DNA of 16,178 bases from REBR01 sp033721915 (GTDB taxonomy: Bacteria; Pseudomonadota; Gammaproteobacteria; Pseudomonadales; Oleiphilaceae). Location: contig JAWWAC010000064.1 of assembly GCA_033721915.1 (NCBI GenBank), positions 1-16,178 of the forward strand, given 5' to 3'. The notes under the pieces were generated by a model, which did no database searches, was not told the origin of the DNA, and saw nothing but the letters and a program-made list of their open reading frames with translations. The position numbers and the translations under genes are program-made. Below are positions 7,180 to 13,777 of the stretch, piece after piece (within the stretch, counting starts at the first letter, position 1; the number at the start of each line of letters is the position of its first letter).

Positions 7180-7791
7180 TTATTGTGATTGGGAATCGGT
7201 AAAAATCAGCGCCTCGCTGCCATCCACATCCTCAGCGCCCCATTCCACCCGGCCCTCCTCATGGCGGTAACTGAGGCGGCGCAGCACAGCCCGTCCGGAG
7301 TGATGCTCCAGGTGCGCCACCAGCACCTGATCCTCGGTGGGGGTATTGACCAGATAACCGGAACCCGTGGCATACACCACAAAGGCCACGATATCGTCCC
7401 CACGGGTCATCACCTCAAGGCTGTTGAACAGCAAATTCAGCCGGGCCTCATCGTCCCGTGCCGTGGCACCGAGTATGCTCACCGGGCGAACACCCCCCTG
7501 CCGTGACAGGGCAAAGGCCATGGGCCTGAAGTCCTTTTCCAGGTCCAGTGCCTGCTCCAGGCTGTGGCGTACCATGGGCAGGGACTCCGCCATCAGGCGG
7601 TTGAAAGAAGCCAGTGGCCGGTCGTCGCTCACCTCACCGCTTTGCTGGGGTTTCTCAAAGTCTTTGTAGGTGCTGGTGCAACCCGCCACCGCGGCCAGCA
7701 GACTGAGCACCAGAAGCGGCCGGATCAGGGCGCCCAGGGCGCTCTTGCGGCCTGTGGAGGCTATCAGGGCAACACTAGATATTGTGGTCAC
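7180..7791 (-). CDS. Putative outer-membrane lipoprotein, family not recognised
   Basis: A 203-residue protein with a long basic n-region, a hydrophobic core (RPLLVLSLLAAVAGC) and lipobox A-V-A-G-C with C38. Thr and Ser at +2/+3 rather than Asp would favour sorting to the outer membrane. The mature part is mixed and soluble-looking, without cysteines or a motif I can name; segments such as FVVYATGSGYLVN suggest beta strands. The start is set at GTG 7791 because AAGGA (7799-7803) lies 7 nt upstream. The frame stays open to 7971, but that extension would cross a terminator-like hairpin and a region with other signals. It is the first gene of a likely two-gene unit with ogt and is divergent from nrdJab. 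The function is unknown; the export call rests on the signal sequence alone. Confidence 0.75.
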   Translation of the reverse strand: MTTISSVALIASTGRKSALGALIRPLLVLSLLAAVAGCTSTYKDFEKPQQSGEVSDDRPLASFNRLMAESLPMVRHSLEQALDLEKDFRPMAFALSRQGGVRPVSILGATARDDEARLNLLFNSLEVMTRGDDIVAFVVYATGSGYLVNTPTEDQVLVAHLEHHSGRAVLRRLSYRHEEGRVEWGAEDVDGSEALIFTDSQSQ

Positions 7792-7893
7792 TGAATCGTC
7801 CTTATCAGTCGACGGAATGTTTTTTTCACCCGTGGGCGCCGCTCTGGCGCGGCCCGCGCACCGCTGCGCCCCAGAGCCTGTAAAAAGAGCCCT

Positions 7894-7919
7894 AAAAAAC
7901 CCCGGCCCGGGGTGTTTTT
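7894..7919. terminator. Bidirectional terminator-like hairpin upstream of the nrdJ promoter
   Basis: CCCCGG (7900-7905) pairs with CCGGGG (7907-7912). It is flanked by six A's on the left (six T's when read on minus) and by TGTTTTT on the right. Read on minus it is the better terminator. It lies about 100 bp upstream of the lipoprotein start and 4 bp before the nrdJ -35, so it may insulate the two units or attenuate a minus-strand leader transcript. Confidence 0.5.
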
Positions 7920-7922
7920 CAG

Positions 7923-7950
7923 TTGACAGCCACGCACCGGAAACCACAAT
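7923..7950 (+). promoter_or_regulatory. Probable nrdJab promoter
   Basis: A perfect TTGACA (7923-7928) is followed after 16 bases by CACAAT (7945-7950), 4 of 6 matches to the -10 consensus. The first NrdR-like box covers the -10 and start region. Transcription from here would give a leader of about 340 nt. Other start sites closer to the gene cannot be excluded. Confidence 0.5.
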
Positions 7951-7959
7951 ATAGGGGCA
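7944..7959. promoter_or_regulatory. NrdR-like box 1
   Basis: CCACAATATAGGGGCA matches about 10 of 16 positions of the NrdR consensus (ACAC-W-ATATAT-W-GTGT), with a strong left half and centre and a poor right half. It covers the -10 of the candidate nrdJ promoter and starts exactly 31 bp before box 2. Confidence 0.55.
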
Positions 7960-7974
7960 CGCTAACAACAAAAA

Positions 7975-7990
7975 CCACTCTATATTGGGG
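7975..7990. promoter_or_regulatory. NrdR-like box 2
   Basis: CCACTCTATATTGGGG matches about 12 of 16 positions of the NrdR consensus. Tandem NrdR boxes about 31-32 bp apart (three helical turns) are the established arrangement upstream of ribonucleotide reductase operons; here the spacing is 31 bp and the downstream gene is nrdJa. Confidence 0.65.
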
Positions 7991-8043
7991 TTCGCCAGAA
8001 AATGAGCCGGGTGTCAACCAGACTTGCAGCCTGTACCGGACCG

Positions 8044-8282
8044 ATTCCGCGGAATGCTGCCACGCCCCTGATTCCCGGCCTTCACAGCTTGCGTTCACTC
8101 CCCTTTTTCGCTGTTAGTGACCCCCTGTGCCTGCCCGTGCAGGGGTACACAGAGACGACACACCGGAACACTACATGTAGTGCCAGAAACGACGCCCGGC
8201 ATGGACTGCCGATTCACAGGCACTGACGCCGGTCAGGGCTGTCACAACGGCCCGGGAATAACGGCATTGTGCCACATTTAGT
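8044..8282 (+). ncRNA. Candidate structured 5' leader of nrdJa
   Basis: Successive short stems can be seen: ATTCC-GC-GGAAT (8044-8055), TCACT/AGTGA (8095-8099 with 8116-8120), CCCCTG/CAGGGG (8122-8127 with 8140-8145), CACTACATGTAGTG (8169-8182), CGGCA/TGCCG (8197-8201 with 8207-8211), ACAG..CTGAC/GTCAG..CTGT (8216-8242, loop GCCG) and GGCA/TGCC (8263-8266 with 8270-8273). CTGTG/CACAG (8125-8129 with 8148-8152) could compete with the third stem. I see no cobalamin-riboswitch B12 box. Folding was done by eye only; a regulatory role is inferred. Confidence 0.35.
8169..8182. repeat. Perfect 14-base palindrome CACTACATGTAGTG
   Basis: An uninterrupted palindrome in the leader of nrdJa, about 120 bases before its start. 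As DNA it could be an operator; as RNA it would form a short stem with a tight loop. Confidence 0.5.
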
Positions 8283-8300
8283 ATGAGTTGAGGCCTGACA

Positions 8301-10439
8301 ATGAACGCCAAAGTACAAGACATGACCAACGACATTCCCTTCCAGGAAACCTCCGTGGACATCTGGACCGGAAAGTACCAGCTCAAGACCAAGTCCGGCG
8401 AGCCGGTGGACCGGGAAATCGAGGACACCTATGCCCGGGTGGCCAAAGAGCTCTCCTCGGTGGAGAAAAAGAACAAGCGTGCCGAGGTGTTCAAGGACTT
8501 TACCTGGGCACTGCGCAATGGCGCCATTCCTGCAGGCCGCATTGTCTCCAATGCCGGTGCACAGGCCCACAAGCCGGCCACCTCCACCATCAACTGCACC
8601 GTCTCCGGCACCGTGCACGACTCCATGGACGACATCCTGTTCAAGAACCACCAGGCAGGCCTGACCCTCAAGGCCGGCTGCGGCATCGGCTACGAGTTCT
8701 CCACATTGCGTCCGAAAGGGGCCTATGTGGCCGGCGCCGGCGCCACCACCTCCGGCCCTTTGTCCTTTATGGACATCTTCGACCGCATGTGTTTCACCGT
8801 CTCCTCCGCCGGCGGACGCCGTGGCGCCCAGATGGCCACCTTCGATGTGCACCACCCGGATGTGCTGGACTTTATCAGCGCCAAGCGCGAGGACGCCCGT
8901 CTGCGCCAGTTCAACCTCTCACTGCTGATCACCGAGGACTTCATTGAAGCGGTGCGCAAAGACAGTGACTGGCAGCTCTCCTTCCCTGTGACACAGAAGG
9001 AAGTGGAAGCGGAGAACATGGAGCTCAATGACCCCAGCCAGTTTGTCTACCGGGACTTCCCGGTGCGGGACAAGTACGTCTGCGACGCCCAGGGCCGCGT
9101 GGCCTGCCGCATCTACCGCACACTGCCGGCCCGTGAGATCTGGGACAAGATCATGGCCGCCACCTACGACTACGCCGAGCCCGGGTTCATCCTGATCGAC
9201 AAGGTCAACGAGATGAACAACAACTGGTTCTGCGAGAAAATCCGCGCCACCAACCCCTGTGGCGAGCAGCCACTGCCCCCTTACGGCAGCTGCCTGCTGG
9301 GCTCCGTGAACCTGACCCGATTCGTGGAATTCCCCTTCACGGACAAGGCCCGCTTCAACTACGAGAAGTACCGCAAGGTGGTGGGCATCTTCACCCGCAT
9401 GCTGGACAACGTGGTGGAAGTGAACGGACTGCCACTGCCAGAGCAGCAGAAGGAAATCACCAGCAAGCGCCGCCACGGCATGGGCATACTGGGCCTGGGC
9501 TCCACGCTGGCCATGCTGCGCATGCCCTATGGCTCCACCGAGTCCGTGGCATTCACCGAGGAAGTGGTGCGGGAAATGGCACTGGAAGGCTGGCGCCAGG
9601 CACTGGAGCTGACCGAAGAGAAAGGCGCCGCCCCCATCATGGACGAGGAGTTCGAGGTCACTGAAGAGATGCTGTCACTGCGCCCGGAAATGCGCACCGA
9701 CGGCTACAAGGTGGGCGACAAGGTCAAGGGCCGGGTACTGCACGCCCGCTACAGCCGCTACATGCAGCGCATTGCCGACCTGGAGCCGGAACTGGTGGCG
9801 AAGCTGGCGGAGAAAGGGGCGCGTTTCACCCACCACACCTCCATCGCCCCCACCGGCACCATTTCACTGTCACTGGCCAACAACGCCAGCAACGGCATCG
9901 AGCCGAGCTTCTCGCACCACTATGCCCGTAACGTGATCCGGGAAGGGCGCAAGTCCAAAGAGAAGGTAGACGTGTTCTCCTTCGAGCTGCTGGCCTACCG
10001 TCACCTGATCAACCCCGGTGCCATGCCCTTCTCCGACGAGCCGGAGAAGCGGCTGCCGCCCTATTTCACCACCTCCGACGATGTGTCACCGACACAGCAC
10101 GTGGACATCCAGGCGGCGGCCCAGAAGTGGGTGGACTCCTCCATCTCCAAGACGGCCAATGTGCCCACGGAATTCCCCTTCGAGGATTTCAAGGACATCT
10201 ACATGTACGCCTACGAGAAGGGGCTGAAGGGCTGCACCACCTTCCGCTTCAACCCGGAAGCCTTCCAGGGCGTGCTGGTCAAGCAGAAGGACCTGGAAGC
10301 CACGGAATACGAATTCACACTGGAAGACGGCACCACCGTCAAGGCCAAGGGCCACGAGGAAGTGGAGTACGACGGCGAGATGCACACCGCCGCCAACCTC
10401 TTCGACGCCCTGAAAGAAGGCACCTACGGCAAGTACTGA
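8301..10439 (+). CDS. nrdJa: Adenosylcobalamin-dependent (class II) ribonucleotide reductase, catalytic subunit NrdJa
   Basis: A 712-residue enzyme that reduces ribonucleotides to deoxyribonucleotides with an adenosylcobalamin-derived thiyl radical, so it works with or without oxygen. The first redox cysteine is in INCTVSGTV (C99). The active-site loop is N318-P-C320-G-E322-Q and carries the Asn, radical Cys and Glu of the catalytic core; it is followed by PYGSCLLGSVNL with C331. The barrel elements APTGTISL and FSHHYARNV are also present. The last cysteine is in GLKGCTTFRFN, after which no C-terminal CxxC tail is found; that part is on the next gene. TGAGG (8289-8293) lies 7 nt before the ATG. 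NrdR-like boxes upstream suggest repression by NrdR. The 29-bp gap and the split architecture tie it to nrdJb, as in P. aeruginosa. Confidence 0.95.
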   Translation: MNAKVQDMTNDIPFQETSVDIWTGKYQLKTKSGEPVDREIEDTYARVAKELSSVEKKNKRAEVFKDFTWALRNGAIPAGRIVSNAGAQAHKPATSTINCTVSGTVHDSMDDILFKNHQAGLTLKAGCGIGYEFSTLRPKGAYVAGAGATTSGPLSFMDIFDRMCFTVSSAGGRRGAQMATFDVHHPDVLDFISAKREDARLRQFNLSLLITEDFIEAVRKDSDWQLSFPVTQKEVEAENMELNDPSQFVYRDFPVRDKYVCDAQGRVACRIYRTLPAREIWDKIMAATYDYAEPGFILIDKVNEMNNNWFCEKIRATNPCGEQPLPPYGSCLLGSVNLTRFVEFPFTDKARFNYEKYRKVVGIFTRMLDNVVEVNGLPLPEQQKEITSKRRHGMGILGLGSTLAMLRMPYGSTESVAFTEEVVREMALEGWRQALELTEEKGAAPIMDEEFEVTEEMLSLRPEMRTDGYKVGDKVKGRVLHARYSRYMQRIADLEPELVAKLAEKGARFTHHTSIAPTGTISLSLANNASNGIEPSFSHHYARNVIREGRKSKEKVDVFSFELLAYRHLINPGAMPFSDEPEKRLPPYFTTSDDVSPTQHVDIQAAAQKWVDSSISKTANVPTEFPFEDFKDIYMYAYEKGLKGCTTFRFNPEAFQGVLVKQKDLEATEYEFTLEDGTTVKAKGHEEVEYDGEMHTAANLFDALKEGTYGKY

Positions 10440-10456
10440 TTCCAGCAAGCGAGCAC

Positions 10457-10460
10457 AGGA
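10457..10460 (+). promoter_or_regulatory. Shine-Dalgarno AGGA deciding the nrdJb start
   Basis: AGGA ends 2 nt before an ATG at 10463 but 8 nt before the in-frame ATG at 10469. The second is the better-spaced start and gives the N-terminus MAIKIDQK. Confidence 0.6.
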
Positions 10461-10468
10461 CAATGACC

Positions 10469-11152
10469 ATGGCTATCAAGATCGACCAGAAAATCACGGC
10501 ACAGCGGGTCCTCAAGGACGACGCGGCCAACGAAGCGGCGGCGGAGACCACAGGCCCCAAGCCGGTGTACATGAACGAGACCATCGAGCGGCCGGAGTTC
10601 CTGCTGGGGACCACCTACAAGATCAAGCCCCCGGTGGATGAGCATGCGATGTACATCACCATCAATGACATCATCCTCAACGAGGGCACGGACCACGAAG
10701 TGCGCCGCCCCTACGAGGTATTCATTAACTCCAAGTCCATGGAGCACTTCCAGTGGGTCATCGCCCTGACACGGGTGCTCTCGGCGGTGTTCCGCAAAGG
10801 TGGGGATGTGACCTTCCTGGTGGAGGAGCTGCGCTCGGTGTACGACCCCAACGGCGGCTACTTCAAGAAAGGGGGTGTCTTCATGCCCTCACTGGTGGCG
10901 GAAATCGGCTCCGTAATCGAGAAGCACCTCAAGGCCATCGGCATGATCGAAACCGAGGAAATGAGCGAGCTGACCAAGCGCATCCTGGCGGAGAAGAAGG
11001 CCGCCTTCGAGAACCAGGAAAGCCAGGCCCCGGGCGGGGACACCGGCTACCCGAAAAACGCCACGGTGTGCGGCAAGTGCCACACCAAGGCCGTGGTCAT
11101 GATGGACGGCTGCCACACCTGCCTGTCCTGCGGCGACTCCAAGTGTGGCTGA
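10469..11152 (+). CDS. nrdJb: Class II ribonucleotide reductase accessory/C-terminal subunit NrdJb
   Basis: A 227-residue protein corresponding to the C-terminal part of single-chain NrdJ enzymes. The first ~190 residues match the TSCPD-type region found at the end of class II reductases (segments such as GTTYKIKPP, VFINSKSMEHFQW and GGVFMPSLVAEIG). The tail carries C201-G-K-C204, C215-H-T-C218, C221 and C226. This is a zinc-knuckle-like element plus a terminal cysteine pair, C221-x4-C226, expected to re-reduce the NrdJa active site. In P. aeruginosa the equivalent NrdJb is encoded next to NrdJa and is needed for activity. Here the genes are 29 bp apart and a strong terminator follows, so they form one transcript. 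Which pair is redox-active and which binds zinc is inferred from position. Confidence 0.9.
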   Translation: MAIKIDQKITAQRVLKDDAANEAAAETTGPKPVYMNETIERPEFLLGTTYKIKPPVDEHAMYITINDIILNEGTDHEVRRPYEVFINSKSMEHFQWVIALTRVLSAVFRKGGDVTFLVEELRSVYDPNGGYFKKGGVFMPSLVAEIGSVIEKHLKAIGMIETEEMSELTKRILAEKKAAFENQESQAPGGDTGYPKNATVCGKCHTKAVVMMDGCHTCLSCGDSKCG

Positions 11153-11181
11153 ATGCCTGAATGGCCATTGAGGCACCCTGT

Positions 11182-11207
11182 AAAGCCGCTGTTACCAGCG
11201 GCTTTTT
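11182..11207 (+). terminator. Rho-independent terminator of nrdJab
   Basis: AAAGCCGCTG and CAGCGGCTTT form a perfect 10-bp stem with loop TTAC, ending in five T's, 30 bp after the nrdJb stop. This closes the operon. Confidence 0.9.
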
Positions 11208-11253
11208 CATGACAGGCCACCCACTGAAACATCATGGGCAGCGCGCACCGGTT

Positions 11254-11285
11254 AAAGAAGACTTTTGTCGCTTCTTTGCTATGCT
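11254..11285 (+). promoter_or_regulatory. Inverted repeat and -10-like element upstream of the HD-GYP gene
   Basis: AAAGAAG (11254-11260) and CTTCTTT (11271-11277) are perfect 7-base arms with a 10-base spacer. TATGCT (11280-11285) directly follows and could be a -10, without a convincing -35, so activator dependence is possible. The HD-GYP ATG lies 40 nt further on. Confidence 0.35.
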
Positions 11286-11324
11286 TAAAACTGATTTTTG
11301 CAGGTTTCCTAAGGAAAGGACGAC

Positions 11325-12731
11325 ATGACTGCTTCCAGCAACGCCCCAGCCAACCACGACGCCTATACCTACCACCTGTCACAGGTCAACCAGAGCAAGA
11401 CGGTCCTGGCCAGCCAGGACATTGTCAACGCCAGGGGCCTGTTGCTGGTGAAAAAAGGCGCACCCATTAACAGCGTCACGGCCCAGAAAATCCTCCAGCA
11501 CCGACTGCTGACCCCCATGGAAAAACAGGTGGACCTGGAGGGGCAACTGGAGCCAAGGCAACTGTACGAGGACATCATGGGACTGGTGGAAGGCCACAGG
11601 GATTTCTCCCAGCTCCATGCCGGTGCGGATCACTGCCGCCTGGACCTGCGTGCCGGCACCATTTACGCCCTGTCATTCCCCCTGCTGCGCCAGAAGCTCA
11701 CGGTAATGGCCATGCAACTGCCGGAGGAGTACCACAAGGGGCTCTTCTGCGCCTGGCTGTCCATGGTGCTGTGCCGTGACCTGGGTCTGAACGGCGAGCA
11801 GCGCAACCTGCTGTTTGTGGCGGCACTGATGCACGATGTGGGGATGCTGCATATCGACCCGGCCATTCTGGCCAAAAAGGACAGACTCAGCCCCGCCGAC
11901 TGGCGCGCCATACAGAGCCACACCGTGATTGGCCAGCGGATCATGGACGCCACGGAGAATCTCCCCGGGGATGCGGGCCAGGCCATACTGGACCACCACG
12001 AGCGTTGTGATGGCACCGGCTACCCGCGGGGCCTGTTCCGGGAACAGCTGGGCCTGAAGGGTCAGATCATTGCCATCGCCGACACACTCTACCCCCTCCG
12101 CAGCAAGCAGTCAGACGGCCTCAGGCGCCATCTCAAAAACCTGATCCCCGTGCTGCAGATGAATGAAAAACTCTTCCTTCCCAAGGTCATGAATGCCCTT
12201 CTGGTGCGCCTGAGGGCCCTGGACCTGGCGCCTTCCAGCCAGGCACAGGGCTCGCTGGCGGACCACGCCAGGGTGCTGCTCAGGGACTACGACGTGCTGG
12301 CCCAGTGGCTGATCTGCACCGTGCAGCTGGCTCCCTACCTGGGTGAACACGCGAAAAACCACAAGACCCGGGTACTGCGCTACGCCATCGAACAGCTCTG
12401 GTGGCTGATCCGCACTTCGGGGCTGCTCACCGCCGGACTGCGACGCTGGGTGCTTCACGTCTCGGAGAACAACCTGCAAAGCGCACTGCCGGAGCTGGAG
12501 GAGTTTCTGCTGATGCAGCAGGAACTGAACTGGCAAAGCCAGCATTTCGCCAGGCAGCTTCAGCTGATGTCCGAAGACGACCGCTGTGGGGAAGAAACCC
12601 GCGTGCAGGTGCTCAAGGCACTGGAGCAGATCCACAAGGCCAGGGAAAAGGCCCTGGCGGGAGATTCACAGCCCCAGAGCCGTGATTTCGATGCCTACGA
12701 ATACCTGCTGGAACACAAGGTCGCCCTGTAA
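11325..12731 (+). CDS. HD-GYP-family c-di-GMP phosphodiesterase-like protein
   Basis: A 468-residue protein. The N-terminal ~100 residues look like a small beta-rich domain (VNQSKTVLASQDIVNARGLLLVKKG, seen in some HD-GYP proteins before the catalytic part). The HD-GYP core is about residues 110-300: H137, H170-D171-V-G-M174, H199, H224-H-E-R-C-D-G-T-G-Y-P234 and D253. All metal ligands and the GYP signature are present, but the conserved Lys of HD-x-GK is Met174. Such enzymes hydrolyse c-di-GMP to pGpG and GMP. The C-terminal ~170 residues form a predicted helical region with a Trp-rich stretch that I cannot name. There is no signal peptide or membrane helix, so it is cytosolic. AAGGAAAGGA (11311-11320) provides a strong ribosome site. 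It follows the nrdJab terminator, so it is separately transcribed. Activity is likely but not certain given K174M. Confidence 0.85.
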   Translation: MTASSNAPANHDAYTYHLSQVNQSKTVLASQDIVNARGLLLVKKGAPINSVTAQKILQHRLLTPMEKQVDLEGQLEPRQLYEDIMGLVEGHRDFSQLHAGADHCRLDLRAGTIYALSFPLLRQKLTVMAMQLPEEYHKGLFCAWLSMVLCRDLGLNGEQRNLLFVAALMHDVGMLHIDPAILAKKDRLSPADWRAIQSHTVIGQRIMDATENLPGDAGQAILDHHERCDGTGYPRGLFREQLGLKGQIIAIADTLYPLRSKQSDGLRRHLKNLIPVLQMNEKLFLPKVMNALLVRLRALDLAPSSQAQGSLADHARVLLRDYDVLAQWLICTVQLAPYLGEHAKNHKTRVLRYAIEQLWWLIRTSGLLTAGLRRWVLHVSENNLQSALPELEEFLLMQQELNWQSQHFARQLQLMSEDDRCGEETRVQVLKALEQIHKAREKALAGDSQPQSRDFDAYEYLLEHKVAL

Positions 12732-12837
12732 CACAGCCGCTGCAAAAAAACGCCCATTTCAACCTTCTGTTCAGTTCCCGGCCGTGCTGTTGTAAGTTGT
12801 GACGCTGTTCACCAACAAACAACAATAAGGAATCCCC

Positions 12838-13737
12838 ATGCAAGCCAGCCCGCTGATATCCATCGGCCTGCCCATCGCCCTGTTTATCATCATGATCGGC
12901 ATCGGCATGACCCTCAGCCTGAGGGACTTCAAGCTGGTGGCCCTCTACCCCAAGGGCATCGTGGTGGGCACCGTGGCCCAGATCGTTCTGATGCCACTGA
13001 TCGCCATGGCGCTGATTGCCCTGTTCAGTGTGGAGCCGGCCATCGCCGTGGGTCTGATCATTATCGCCGGCTGCCCCGGCGGCACCACCTCCAACCTCTT
13101 TGTGCTGCTCGCCAGGGGCAATGTGGCCCTGTCCATTGTGCTGACCGTGCTGGCCACACTGATCACCATCTTCACGCTGCCGCTGCTGACCAATTTTGCA
13201 TTGGCCTACTACATGGGGGACCAGGAAAGCATCACACTGCCTCTGGACCAGACCATCGGCATGCTGGCGGTGCTGGTGCTGTTCCCGGTCCTCAGCGGCA
13301 TGGTTATCCGCAGCCGCGCCCCCAGGCTGGCCCAGAAAGCGGAAGGCTATGTCAGCATCTTCGGCGGGCTGGTTCTGGCGGCGCTGATTGTGGGGCTGGT
13401 CTACGGCGTGCGTGACCAGCTGCTGGAGCTGACCCGCCAGGCCGGCCCTGCCACCGCCATGCTCAATATCAGCGGCATGGCACTGGGGCTGCTCTCCAGC
13501 CGCATCGCCGGGCTCAGCCAGAAGGAATCACTGGCCGTGGCCATGGAGCTTGGCATCAAGAACAGCACCATCGCCCTGCTGATCACACTGAGCCTGCTGG
13601 AATCCAGCACCATGTCCATCCCCGCCGCCGTCTACGGGGTACTGATGTTCACCTTCGGCTTCCTGCTCACCGCTTACGGGCGGCGTATCATTCCGGCACC
13701 GCTGGGTAACACCACCCCCACGGGGCTGTCTCAATAA
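12838..13737 (+). CDS. Bile acid:sodium symporter (BASS/SBF) family transporter
   Basis: A 299-residue inner-membrane protein with about nine or ten hydrophobic helices. The family signature GCPGGTTSN (78-86) corresponds to the first broken-helix Na+ site, and ELGIKNST (237-244) to the second (ExGxQN in bile acid transporters, here with Lys for Gln). Both crossing helices are therefore present. Members of this family in bacteria move bile acids, pantothenate, pyruvate or other organic anions with sodium; the substrate cannot be inferred here. AAGGA (12827-12831) lies 6 nt before the ATG. It is 106 bp after the HD-GYP gene and 40 bp before the hydrolase-OsmC gene, probably the head of that unit. 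The Lys in the ELGIKNST motif is a feature to note when guessing the substrate. Confidence 0.9.
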   Translation: MQASPLISIGLPIALFIIMIGIGMTLSLRDFKLVALYPKGIVVGTVAQIVLMPLIAMALIALFSVEPAIAVGLIIIAGCPGGTTSNLFVLLARGNVALSIVLTVLATLITIFTLPLLTNFALAYYMGDQESITLPLDQTIGMLAVLVLFPVLSGMVIRSRAPRLAQKAEGYVSIFGGLVLAALIVGLVYGVRDQLLELTRQAGPATAMLNISGMALGLLSSRIAGLSQKESLAVAMELGIKNSTIALLITLSLLESSTMSIPAAVYGVLMFTFGFLLTAYGRRIIPAPLGNTTPTGLSQ

Positions 13738-13777
13738 CGAAGCCGGTTAATGAGCCACCCGACCAGGAGCCAGGACC

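Larger units (their letters stand above)
7792..8300. other. 509-base divergent intergenic region with dense regulatory structure
   Basis: No convincing gene lies here. Left to right it holds: the Shine-Dalgarno of the minus-strand lipoprotein; a GC-rich imperfect hairpin (CTCTGG 7842-7847 with CCAGAG 7871-7876); a bidirectional terminator-like stem (7894-7919); a TTGACA promoter; two NrdR-like boxes; and about 310 bases of leader with several hairpins before nrdJa. A plus-strand open frame of 64 codons (7923-8117) overlaps the promoter and boxes and is not believed to be a gene. Confidence 0.7.

Noticed and set aside
7842..7876. CTCTGG/CCAGAG stem as a terminator
   Set aside because: No T-run directly follows on either strand; kept only as a hairpin in the intergenic description.
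7923..8117. 64-codon plus-strand open frame
   Set aside because: It covers the nrdJ promoter and both NrdR-like boxes, has no ribosome site and no recognisable protein features.
7991..8300. Cobalamin riboswitch
   Set aside because: I could not find the B12 box or the other conserved core elements on the plus strand. Only a covariance-model scan could settle it.
8288..8947. Second open frame at the start of nrdJa and other overlapping frames along nrdJab
   Set aside because: They are reading-frame shadows of a strongly conserved gene.
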